Made by a program: the position numbers and the translations under genes. Positions 24,506 through 35,800 of a DNA stretch of 64,000 nucleotides are shown piece after piece. Source of the DNA: Plantago major. Taxonomy: Eukaryota > Streptophyta > Magnoliopsida > Lamiales > Plantaginaceae. The DNA lies in assembly GCA_026545765.1 (NCBI GenBank), contig JAIFAC010000188.1, positions 62,001-126,000 on the forward strand, read 5' to 3'. Position 1 is the stretch's first letter, and every line of letters starts with the position of its first letter. The notes beneath the pieces were generated by a model that saw nothing but the letters and a program-made list of their open reading frames with translations, was not told where the DNA came from and ran no database searches.

Positions 24506-24883
24506 CATGACCTCATTTGTCTCTGTTTGTATCTGACCAAGGATTCTCCCAAATTAAATTATTTAACTTAATTCTTAATTATAGTAACTTTATATTTGAT
24601 TCCATAACGCTGTAACATTTGTATTTGTACCCGCTTTTCTTAACTTAATCCGACAACAGTGTCCCCTAGTATCATTCGATAAAAGGATCCCTCTTTGGAC
24701 GATTTAACTTTTCTAATTTTTGCTTGGGAAGCTGGTGATTTTGGCAAAGTAGGTTAGTCAAAGTATAGATGACAATATAACAAATTTAAAAAGATAGAAA
24801 ATGAGTTTGGTCTTAGGATTACTTCAAATGCTTTTCAGAGTTGTAGGCGGGAAGTTTTATAAAATACTCTGTCAGGTGCTCAT

Positions 24884-25105
24884 ATGAAAAAAGTTCACTT
24901 CTATATAGGTTTACCTGGTTATTGGAAAAAAATAGAAGATAAAAGTACAGGGCAAAATAAAATACTTAGTATAGGTCGGACTGAAGAAAAGTTTCTGGAA
25001 CTAGACTTGGTTTACTTTATCGACTGTCTTATAAATTATATTACAGAGGAGAAAAGCCGATCTCTGAAATCTTTTGAGATGGATTCATCATATCTAGATT
25101 ACTGA
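24884..25105 (+). CDS. Hypothetical 73-residue protein, weak candidate
   Basis: The frame begins at a true ATG (24884) and ends at TGA 25103-25105. The product would begin MKKVHFYIGLPGYWKKIEDK. It is hydrophilic, rich in both Lys and Glu/Asp, and lacks the Ile/Tyr/Phe-only look of the chance frames elsewhere. G occurs at codon position 1 in about 18 codons, against 11 and 12 at positions 2 and 3. No signal peptide, membrane segment or known motif is seen, and no promoter can be assigned. A sequence like a splice donor (ggtaagt) lies about 10 bases after the stop, so it could be one exon of something larger. Chance remains the main alternative. Confidence 0.25.
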   Translation: MKKVHFYIGLPGYWKKIEDKSTGQNKILSIGRTEEKFLELDLVYFIDCLINYITEEKSRSLKSFEMDSSYLDY

Positions 25106-25724
25106 CTAAAATAGGTAAGTCGTGCAGAAATTGAAAGAGAAAACAGGTATTTAACTTCCATTACGTAGACTATCCACAATATTATAAGGCATCCTTCTAC
25201 ATACAATGCATAAATTATTTATTCGGCTTGATAGTATAGGGTCAGCAGTTTACTCTGATTGTTTTTTAAATTGTAACGGAATATTGGAGTCATCAAACAT
25301 ATAGCGATGTAATTGTAAAACATCTCTAAGTTATAAATTCAAAAGACATTTATTTAAAGAATTTACGTTTATAGGGTTATACGTAATAATACCCACTAAT
25401 GCTGAGAATAAAGAAATTGAGGTAGTCGAAGTATCTATTTCCGTTATATAAAAAGCATACTGAAAAATTTAACTAACCAACGTTTCACTTAATAATTGTA
25501 TAATTCTGTGGTAATTTATAAGAAATTCCTTCTCCGTTTATCTTCTGATCCTTAATTTTTTTAGGGAGGGACCTAATCCGATTAGTAGTATAGTATTAAG
25601 TCTTTATATGGGTTTACTATATTTCTTCCAGCTAATATTTAACCATCAATTATTCGTAGGGAGTATAGGATTTCGCGTTACAGAACTTCCTCAAATTGAG
25701 ACAGATATAGGTTTGTTTCTAATT

Positions 25725-25743
25725 CATTATTATTATTATTTTA
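25725..25743. repeat. ATT trinucleotide microsatellite
   Basis: An uninterrupted ATT run lies at the approximate left edge of block 2. Confidence 0.85.
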
Positions 25744-28143
25744 TTCCAGGCTTACTTCGCTTCGATGCCTAGACTCTAGTCTATAATTTTGTTAAACCTT
25801 ATAATAAATATCTCCTTCCTTATGATACTACTTTTATTTCTCATTCTCTTTATTATAAACCTAAAACTATTTCTTAATTAACCAATTTATATACTCGTTA
25901 CTGTGGCAAGTACATGGTGTAGTAAAGATTCCTATTCTAACCAAAGACCCAAGAAATAATATGCATACCGTTTAAAAAAAAGTGAGTGGTCTTAAAATTA
26001 AAATAAAAAGGGGTACGTGGCCTAGATAAATGTATAGATAAGTATGTAAGTTGTGTAAAGAATTCTATTATGGTAGCTCTAAGTAACTCATTATAAATAT
26101 TAATTTATATATTAATATATTTAATATATAAAGATGAAAGAAATTCTCAAAGTTCCTTCTATTCTAGGTTACACGCTTGTCTTGGTTCTAGTAAGTCATG
26201 CCCTTACTCTCTAAGGACTTTTTACTAAGGTATATATAGCTTTACCCAATTAATAGCTCCCTTGTTGTTTGCCGATGACTCCTAATTTTTGGAAGTATAT
26301 ACTTTATGCTTTATGAACTTTCTTTGTAGGGTATATGTATTTCATGAACTATTTATGACTAAGATACTTAAATTAATTTATGTAAGATTTATGTAATATA
26401 ATATATTAATATAGGATATGCCTTGAAGTAAGACTAGGTGAGAATGGGGAGAGAGCACTACTAAGGAACAATATAGAAAATAAAATATAGGACGTACAAG
26501 TTTATAATAGATAATATAATAAAATAAAAGCATAGAGTAACTCTTAAGGTTCTTTAAGTACTACAAAAGTATAACAATGCTCACAATTCCCTTACACAAG
26601 ATTCTATTTCCCAGGTACACCTTACCAAACATGAGTTCTTTACTATAATTCTTTATTATTGGGTCTTTAACTTAATCGAGGAAGTTACAACAGAAGAGGA
26701 AGTTCTTTTCACAACCTAGGATTAGCCGCGAGTAGTAGAACCAATAAATACATGTTATGCCAAAGTGAATTCAAACTTAATAAGCCTACAAAAACTTAGG
26801 GTGAGTTTATGGATAAGCTATAATAGAGGTAGGTATAGAAACACCTATAATAATGTAATAGCATAACAAGGAAAGTAGAACCTATATAGTTGGCTGGCTT
26901 CTTCTAGGTCTAAAAAATAAGATATACACACAAGATAAATATTATTAAGTCTAAAATAAACTTTGTAAGGAAAACCCTAAACCTATTTATGTAATTGCTT
27001 ATGTACTACACACTACTTTATAGATTTCACCCTTTAGGCCTTGAATCCAATTATACTAGATCTTCACACATAATAAAAGAGTAAGGCATGTACACAACAT
27101 TTTTTATAATAAATACCTAGCACCATAAAATAAAGATAAGATATAAGAGGGATTACTATATTCTTGTACTCAATTATAGGGAGAAGGTATATACAAGAGA
27201 TAAACTTAGTAGAACATAAAAGGAACGTAGGTAAAGTACACATAAAGGGATACATGTAATACAAGCTTTGGACTATAACTTAGCAGTAACTCTATATTTA
27301 CTAAAATAATACAACAATACAACATATAACTTATTTCTTAATTAAGACATATCCTCTCTATTTTATTTATTTCCCTCTATGTCTATATGCGGAGTCTTTT
27401 ATGGTATTACTTTGCTGCGTACGCCTTAACTTAACGAGGTATCCTTCTAATAACAAGTTTTAAATATTTTGGTTTACAAGATTAAAAAAGGGTAAGCTCA
27501 CTTCTAATTAGTATAGAGTAATTTACACCTGCATGAAGTATAAACACTCTTTGTTACGAAAGTCCATAATTAAAAACGATGAAGTAGAGTTAAGGCATGT
27601 GTCTATGTTGTGTAATACCCTACAAAGGAATTGGCTAAGAAAGATGTTGTGCTCTAATATAAAAGTTAAGTGATATAAAGTATAAAATATGTATTGGTGT
27701 AATAAGATGAGAAATTACTAGAGTAGTGGTTAAAGACATATTATATTGTACATCGTAAGAGAGAAATCTATGGGTAAAAGGAAAAGGAGTTCATATACAT
27801 GTAGCACAAACAAAGAGAAATAGCTTAGGTATCTAGTAAAATAGGTTATGCTTTTACAAACTAATATTAAGGATGTAGTATATTTACTTTGACTTTAGAA
27901 TATTGTTTTATCTATACTTAATCTTTCTATAATTTACTAACCTAAGATTTTATTACGTAATGTATAACTCTAATTTAAGTATATACAACCAAAAAAAAAA
28001 AGATATCTTTATTTAACAACTCCTCTTTGTAGGGATACTTATATTTATATTATCTACCAACACTTCACATATCTGTATTTGTTTCTATTTATAATTTATA
28101 TACTACATCAATCAAGTATAAGGAATATTGGGTTACTTTGTCA

Positions 28144-28167
28144 CATATACAAGAGCATATACAAGAG
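28144..28167. repeat. Perfect 12-base tandem duplication
   Basis: The unit catatacaagag is repeated twice head to tail. Confidence 0.9.
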
Positions 28168-28202
28168 GAAAAGGTACTAAGCCTACATAAAAAAGTAGGG
28201 TG

Positions 28203-28226
28203 TAATTCATACATTAATTCATACAT
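28203..28226. repeat. Perfect 12-base tandem duplication
   Basis: The unit taattcatacat is repeated twice head to tail, only 35 bases from the previous duplication. The two events are independent because the units differ. Confidence 0.9.
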
Positions 28227-28642
28227 ATAGTATAAAGGGAAAAAGAAAAGCAAGATATACTTATATTTTATCTTTGCTCTATACTTACTAAGCACGCATA
28301 TTATCTAGTATTTGTTCTAAGAGATCCACACGAGTAAGCATGATTAATTGATATAGTAGTTTGTATAGGATAAGATATACTTTTATAGAAACCTTTTATG
28401 TAAGAACTAGTGTCTTTGGGAGAAATTGAATATACTTTTTATAAGGAGTTAGTAAGGGAAATAGCTTATAAAGGTTTTTGGAATCATAAAAATAAAGTAG
28501 TTACTTACCTAATGAATGAAGAGATATAGTTAAAAGAATCATATAAAATATAAGTTATAGTCCTACTTAGGCCCTATATGCATCTGTTAGAAACGTGTAT
28601 AATTCTCAACAACAAGTACTTAAGTTTCATGATCAAGATAAG

Positions 28643-28663
28643 ATATATATATATATATATATA
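28643..28663. repeat. TA microsatellite
   Basis: A perfect AT/TA run lies within block 2. Confidence 0.9.
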
Positions 28664-29539
28664 AAAGTTATGCCTACCCATAATTAGTTGTTTTTTCCAG
28701 TAAATGTCAGAAGCTAACACGTGTTAAACCAAATAGTGATGAGTCGTACCTAGTAGTTGCAATATAGAAGAGGGATAAGAAATTCTAAGTAAGAGTATAT
28801 CCAATATATCATACTAAGCAAGTATTTATACACCATTCCTTATGATAACTCTATTTAATTAAACCTATATTAAGTTAGCTCTGAGTACTACATTAAATAA
28901 TTAATCATAGCTCCTATTTAGTTTTCTTTCTAGTCTTGGTTACTTATACTACATGCAATATCTAATAAATCCTATTATGGAATGTTTGTTGTTATATGCT
29001 TACATCTTTCTTTTCTAGTTTGGTTTCGAAACACTTATAAAATATAAAAAATATGTTTGGGAGATAGATTTCTATATTTACAAGATTGGGTTAAGGGTAG
29101 AAACATTTTCTCCTGTATACTTACTTGGTTCATTTGGTGTTACTACTAGATTTTGAATAGAAAATACAAATACCCTTTAATTATAGTACTCCTTTCTAAT
29201 ATAGAATTCCTAGACAATGCTTTGCTCAATTTCTAAATGTATTCTTTACCCAACTATTTTTCATTAAGCTTATCTAATAAATGACTACCCTTTACGATTC
29301 TATACTATGTTGAAGTTCTATTATCTACAAACAACATTTACCCCCTTTCTTCCTTAACAACATTTTCCAATATACATTTTTCTTAGCTACTCCTCCTTAG
29401 ATACATTCTATACAAATACTGCGCAAGAAGGTTATTTCTTTTCATTTCACTAGTTAAATAGATTTTTTTAGTATTATAGAAGAATGTCGTGTTGTTACGT
29501 CGAGTTATGGATAAATATGCAAAAGTTATCGCATCTTTG

Positions 29540-30000
29540 CTTTTTACAAGCTATGTGGTTAACAAAGAGCAATAGTCATGTCAAAATAGAAATGAATTTT
29601 ATTTGCTGCTTTCGCGACTAGGTTAAGGTAATCGAGGTATTTTTCTAGGGCTCAAGCTCATCTACTCGGTGAAAACTGCCTATAAAAAATAAATAAAATA
29701 GAATAAATTATAAAAAGAAGGAAACTCCAAGGCATATACTTAGGTGGGCACACTCATAAAGATAAGCTGCAACGTGAAGCCGGTATACGGAGACGCTGTA
29801 TAGGCTGTTGCTTTATTATATTATAAAAGTAAAGAGGACGCGTAGTACAGAGATGTAGTACGACAGAGTAGTTAAGTATAGAACTCTACGATATATCTAG
29901 GTATGATCCTAATTTATGTTCTTATTGGTTTTCGGTACTTAGTAGCTGTATATCTTTTTTAGTAGTAGCAAACGCTGTGCACATTACATAGGACGACAAG
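29540..30000 (+). repeat. R1 dispersed repeat, longest copy
   Basis: This copy holds all the R1 modules in order: acaagctatgtggttaacaa (29550), ggttaaggtaatcgaggtat (29621), gggctcaagctcatctact (29648), gaaggaaactccaaggcat (29717) and tagtagctgtatatcttttt (29940). Other copies carry subsets. Modules 2 and 3 recur at 31047-31095, module 3 at 32320 and 55538, and module 4 at 812. Modules 1 and 5 recur at 6.07-6.49 kb. It has no terminal repeats or protein motif that I can see, so the class (SINE, LTR remnant or other) is unknown. Confidence 0.6.
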
Positions 30001-30544
30001 ACAAAATAGGGAATCTTCGTTACTCATAGTAAGCATGCATTCTAATCTGTGGATTACCTACTTTTTTCTTTTTTTTTAACTTCAAGAACTCATATTTTCC
30101 TAGCCCAGAGTCCACGTATTATTATACCTTATATTCCATTTTTTATATTTAATGGTTTATGCACGATTAATAAATAAAGATGTTCCTACATTTTTTAAGC
30201 ACAGTTAAGTTATAAGAATATGAAATAATTTCTGGCTATATTATGGTCGATGGTGTCAACTAAGTAAATACGTCAGTTATTAATTTTCATAAACCAGGAA
30301 TGCGTCTCAGTGGGTATAATGTAGGCATAGAAAAGAATACAAAATCTCTCGGTTGTTATATATACAGTTATAGAAACTGGGTAGTCTGGGATGGCATGTC
30401 TTAATTTCCTTTTGTTTTCCTCCGCATTTGTTCCTCACTCACATAATATTCTATAAGATAAGGACTTCGGTTTTTTTATTTATTATATTATTATATAATA
30501 TAACATTTCAAATTCACACACGACGTACTTAATTCTGAATTAAA

Positions 30545-30600
30545 CGATGAAAATTCTCAGCGAATGCAAGAGCAAATGCATATTTTTCTTCTTATAAATT
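30545..30600 (+). repeat. R1 dispersed repeat, fragment
   Basis: The string gcgaatgcaagagcaaatgc followed by atatttttc matches the R1 fragment at 1528-1586 and partly matches 32292-32310 (ctgcgaatgca). Confidence 0.45.
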
Positions 30601-31019
30601 CTTTACTATAATTTTTTTGGACAACTTTTTCTTATAAAACTCAAAGTGATTTATATCTATAAATAAGTCTATAACTATATAATCTATAAATAAAAAAAAC
30701 TATAAAATAAATAAATTAAGTAAGGATGCCCACCGCTATAAGTTAGATTCCAGTACAGGGTTGACACGTTGTAAGTTGGAAACAACAACGATTGACTTCT
30801 TAGATTATAATATAATAGATAGAGGTGCGGAAAGAAAGACTTATTGTTGCATGTTATAATAATGGAATGTATACTATGATAAGAAGTGGGTACTAGGTTA
30901 ATTAGAAAGGCATCTTATAGTAAACTATATTGCTAATACATAGAATAGTAATAATCGTGTTTTGGTCTAAATTTTAACAAAATTTCTTTCTAAGACAAAC
31001 AAAAAAAACGAAATGAAAT

Positions 31020-31160
31020 AAAAATGAAATTTACTTGTTTCTTTTCTGCGACTCGGTTAAGGTAATTTGTATATTTTTCTACGACTCATAGGACTCTTTC
31101 ACAATCTTTCACAATTAGTTAAGTCTGCTTCTAATAAATATGAATAGATAAAAGAGCTCT
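31020..31160 (+). repeat. R1 dispersed repeat, fragment
   Basis: Modules 2 and 3 of R1 are recognisable: ctgcgactcggttaaggtaa and then tatatttttct with actcatagg. They match 29590-29660, including a short stretch upstream (aatgaaatttac against aatgaattttat). A 10-base tandem duplication (tctttcacaa, 31094-31113) interrupts the module 3 region. The right end carries a ctgcttctaataaata motif, shared in part with 55563-55580. Confidence 0.55.
31094..31113. repeat. Perfect 10-base tandem duplication inside R1
   Basis: The unit tctttcacaa is present twice. The other R1 copies have a single diverged equivalent, so the duplication postdates dispersal of R1. Confidence 0.8.
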
Positions 31161-32284
31161 ATAATATAAAGAGTATAGAATGATAGAGAGACTGACATAG
31201 AAGGGAATACTAAGAGTGACGAATCGTCGTAGTGATATATCCAAGCTATAAACAACGATATTTCTAAAAAGTTATTAATATGGACAAGGGATGCGGGTTA
31301 TAAAATAGAATATTAGTGCGGCAATAAGCAATGTCGGAATATAAAGAGAAATATATAAAATTGTACGTTATTTTGGATCTCCAGGAGTATTTTTTGTTTA
31401 AAAAGAACCTTTTCTTTTTCTACCCTAGTCTCAGAACTTCAAAGAAGTAATTTAAGATTTAATTTAAATTAATAATAGGATTAAGAATAAAGAGTAAGAT
31501 AGAGTTAAGAGTCTCAGGCGGCGCTTCAGTGTAAGAACAGACAAAGTACTGGCTTAAGAAAAAAAGAGAGACTCGTCGAATAGCAAGCGAGGCAGGTGGT
31601 AGTCAAGTTGTATTCCGTAAATGTAGCGTAGTATGTTAAGCCAAAAACAAAACAGCCAAGCAAAAGGCGTTCTTTTTTTTTTTATTGCTGATGAAGTAGA
31701 GTAACGTATACACATCCTAAATTGTTTCAAAATAAATATATTTCTTTGATTGTATACCTAAACTATTTTAACAATATAGTCCAAATGTTGCCTCCTTTTT
31801 ACACACTCTTTTCTGTCCCAAACTAATTCCAACCTATAACCGACGATAATAAAGAATTTCTCCTGTATTTTACTTATATTATAGATTTTTTTAGAAAGTT
31901 TTACTATATTTTTGGATATTCTTATAGAAACACTTAAAAATTAAGTAGGGAGTCTAAATTCTGCCAATAACTATAACAATTGACTTTCAACAATAACTAC
32001 TCGTAGTACTTACACAACAAAAGAACAACCAAATACTTTTATACTGATTATTATATATCCTATACGAGTTATTATAATACTATGCTACCAAAAACATATA
32101 TGAGATCATTTCTAACTTATAACAATAGAAGACGAGTACTTTGGGTCTTCCTTCTCGCTCGATTACCTATTTTAAGAATTCTCACGAAATTATTATAGGC
32201 CCATGTATCCATTTAATTAATATGAAAATGAACTTCCCCCAATACCAATTCTGATTATCCCAAGCCTGGAAAATCTAAACGAAC

Positions 32285-32400
32285 CAAGATTCTCTGCGAA
32301 TGCAGTTTTAATTCTTTGTGGCTCAAGCTTCTTTCTATACTAGGTGAAATAGGTGAAAACTTGTTTATACTAAATTTTATACTAAAGATAAAAAATAAAA
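32285..32400 (+). repeat. R1 dispersed repeat, fragment
   Basis: The match runs through tctctgcgaatgca, tggctcaagcttctttctat and aggtgaaa. It resembles 29643-29670 and 55537-55565. The aggtgaaa step is itself doubled (aggtgaaat aggtgaaaa), another local duplication. Confidence 0.5.
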
Positions 32401-32751
32401 GCATTGCTAGAAGTTAGTTATTTATACTTAATTCTATCCACAAGGGTGATGTCCAACAACGCAATACTCTACAAAAAGAAAAAAGGAACATCAAAAACTT
32501 ACGTGAACTTTAAGCTTAGCTTATTTATTTAAGGAGAAAAAATCTAATTATATACGTGATATGGAACTGTGGAAGTGGAAATAGAGTTAAAGTCAGGTAT
32601 ACGAAGTAAGTGGCTCTCTGTCGTCATTAAATCAAGAAACAAGAGTTGTAGAATAAAGAAAAGACCCAGATGAATAAGTACTGGACTTAGACTTGGAAGA
32701 GAAACAAGCTGAGACTGTCTAATATTCTCTAAAAATGCCTTATTCGTTATA

Positions 32752-32820
32752 AGCAGTTATCCAAAAATTATAGTAAAAGCTTCCGAGCCCTAGAAAAATA
32801 TACAGGTGGAGGTGCTCGCC
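32752..32820 (+). repeat. R2 dispersed repeat, copy 1
   Basis: The sequence aligns along its length with 45514-45585: agcagYtatccaaaaa, tatagYaRaG, then aaatatacaRGtG and GGtGCT, in the same order and at nearly the same spacing. The rest of the 3' part seen at 45.6 kb is missing or unrecognisable here. Confidence 0.6.
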
Positions 32821-35800
32821 TTAGTTTAATTTCCTGTTTTATTCGACAGACTTTGTCCTTGTCGGGATTTCTTTTTGTTAACCTAATCCTATGCACTGAA
32901 ATAAGTAGAATTGTAAAATCTCTTTGCGTCATGATTTGTTAATCTTGATAATAGCCCGTAATAATTTCCACCAGCATGCCTTTTAGTGGTTCTATGCTTA
33001 TTAAAAGATTTATGCTCTAGTACTTAGACTTAGAAACGCCTGCATAAAAATTACACCTCCCTTGTTCTATATCTAAATATCTTTGTTAGGTATATACTAC
33101 ATATGACTATGTCTGGTCTTATATTAGATACTTATAGTATAGATAAATACCACCAGTTCTCCCACTAATATTCTTATACACTCTTTTTAGACTCTTTAGA
33201 CTCTCCCTTAAGTTACAAGCGTTAAACCAGTTTTTTTAGAAGTGAAAGTATATGTTTTCCATTTTCTATACCTAATATTTGAAAAGAAATATATTGTCTC
33301 TATACATATACATAATTCTAGTACTCTCCTATCTTAATACCTAATATAATAAATAAGATTTCACCTAGCAGATGAATTTGAGCCTAAAGAAAAATACTAA
33401 AAGCTTATTACAAATATTACATTTTTTATTATTCGTTATATTCCGAAAAGGTTGTGATTACTTACCCAAATACTTAGTTCATAAAAAGTACATACATTGT
33501 AGCTATCATTATCATGTCTGTTGCCGCTACCACACTGCCTTGTTTATTAAGAAGTTATTCAATATCCATAGAAAAGATCAAAGAAACCACCGAAAAAAGG
33601 TCATGCAAAGATTATTACTCCTTGTCTATGCTTGTTAATAAGCCCACCCCTGGAAAAAAGTATTAGCATTAATTAATTACAAGAAGTGCATTTTCGTAAA
33701 AGTATGTTGTAACTCGCATTAGAAAAGAAAAACCCTTACCTAATACTTGTTCAGCTAAAGAATGTCCTCCATGCACTAACGTGTCGTCGATTACTTTTTT
33801 AAATTAAGAACGACCGTGCTTGCTTAAAAGAGATACTATAATATTCCATAGAGAACCAGACAGAAAAAGTTAGGCCTTTTTGCCCGGGTTTGCACTAAAG
33901 TACACCGCTTTAATTTCTCATTCTTATTAATTTACTTTTAAAAGTTCTTTTATTATATATTCATCATAGATTCAGCAGTTTTATCTAAATTTAATTATGT
34001 CAAGTCCTTTCTGAGCCAAACGAAAAGTATGGTATGGATTTGCTCTTGTTGAGAATTCTAGTTCGTTTAGATTCCGAAAAAACGTCTTTGAAAACAGAGT
34101 ATTTAACATTTAAAGCAGTCCTAAGCCCTACATTGATTGGTACCATATACTACGACATTACTTGTTTATTTTATAAAAAGACAGGCATGACTACGTAATA
34201 AATTCCTTTTGTTAACTACTAGAGCATATATTCTGTAATGACTATAATGAGGAACGTACTCGGCGCGTGAGAAGAAGAACTGACTAAAATGGACAGCATC
34301 TTAATAGAGAAAAATACATGTCAAAGCCTAGAAGAAAACCTACTAGTTAAACGACTTAAGTTAGAAAAATATTTAGTTAGATGAAATAGATCTCCCCTTA
34401 GACTACAAAATCTAGCTGGGGGGGTAATTCGATTAGTTGCAGTTGTTTAGTTGCTACATTGTTCCAAAATAGAAATAGAATAAGACTTATCCAAAAAGAA
34501 AGGACCACGCGTAGAATACACGAGATTTCCATATCATAATAAAAGGCACGTCGGTAAAAGTAGTAGTTCATAGAATATTTTCCAACCTGTTAAGGTACTA
34601 GAAGTAAGCAGCAGACAATATAAATGAATAACTATCAACAACCTTTTCCGAACAAGCACTTATAACGACTACTCCTAATGCTATAAATCTATTAGTTAAG
34701 TCTTTATTAAAAAAGTCATGTATTCTCTCTAAAGGAAACTATTATTATATACCAACACAGTATCAAAAAGGAAGATAGGTGAAATAATAGAGTAACCTAA
34801 CATATACATATGATATATACTATATTCTAGTTCTATTATATTCCTTAAACTATTAACTAATAAATTTTCTCTAATATACATTAGCATATCCATTATAACT
34901 GTTAAGACAAACTACACACCTAATCTATTACAAAGCAATAAAGCAACCACTTCAAGAAAAAAGAGTAGAGTCGTTTAAATACATTTCTTTTTAGAGAGAC
35001 TTACAAGGCTAATTACTAATTAAAAATTACAAGAATTAAGAGTAACTAAGGAATTCTATAGGAAAAGGATAAAGTACTCGTTAAAAAATTAGGCGGGATG
35101 TATACCATGTAAAGGCTGGAATTGCACCTATACAAGAAAAATATGAATTCGGTAGTAGAGAAATGACTTATTAAAAACTCTCCTTTTATAGAAATTGGAA
35201 ATTATTTCACATTTTAAGGTTAAGTAAAGAACTACTATTTATCCATTTCTAACTAATTTCCTTCCTGGTTCAATGTATTTATTACTTAGTCCTCTTCTTA
35301 GAATACTAAGGACTCCATTCTATTCATACTCTTTTTTCCCGCACAAAATAGATTACAATCAAAGTAACATCTCGAAGCTAACTTAATTAGTACTAAAGAA
35401 GAATATCAATATCCAATCGAGTAAGGAAGTGAGCATCATAGGGTGTTTCATAACAAATTCCGTAACAAATGGTTTACTATAGCACAAACAAGGCAAGGTC
35501 CTAACAACAAGAAAGAGTCTATAAAAGACATAGAAAAATCCCAAGATACAAGTAAATACCTAGTTAAGAATAATATAGAATAGCAAATAGGACATGAAAA
35601 AGAGAGTTCAAGTCTAACAATTTCTACCATAAGTATATACACATACACAAACATGAACACAACTAAAATCCTTTACAAATCGAAGTAATAAGTATGGAAG
35701 TCTTCACAATAAATATCCAATGTCTATAGAGTTGCTAATCAATAGCCTAGAATCATATTTCTGGCAGAGCTCTTACTAATATCTTACTAAATATAGGTAC

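Larger units (their letters stand above)
22450..25750. other. Background patch between blocks 1 and 2
   Basis: CpG and CpA/TpG return to background levels here, so the patch separates two TpA-rich blocks. I found no intact gene apart from a weak 73-codon candidate at 24884-25105. Two structural features stand out: a perfect hairpin at 23071-23107 and a CTATGA microsatellite at 24473-24505. Confidence 0.45.
25750..29450. other. TpA-rich, CpG-poor block 2
   Basis: The texture is the same as in block 1, with frequent tatata, cttactt and agtatata strings and few CpG. No gene is visible. The complement frames 27064-27264 and 28089-28295 are of chance length, and the second overlaps two tandem duplications. 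The edges are set by eye to within a few hundred bases. Confidence 0.45.
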
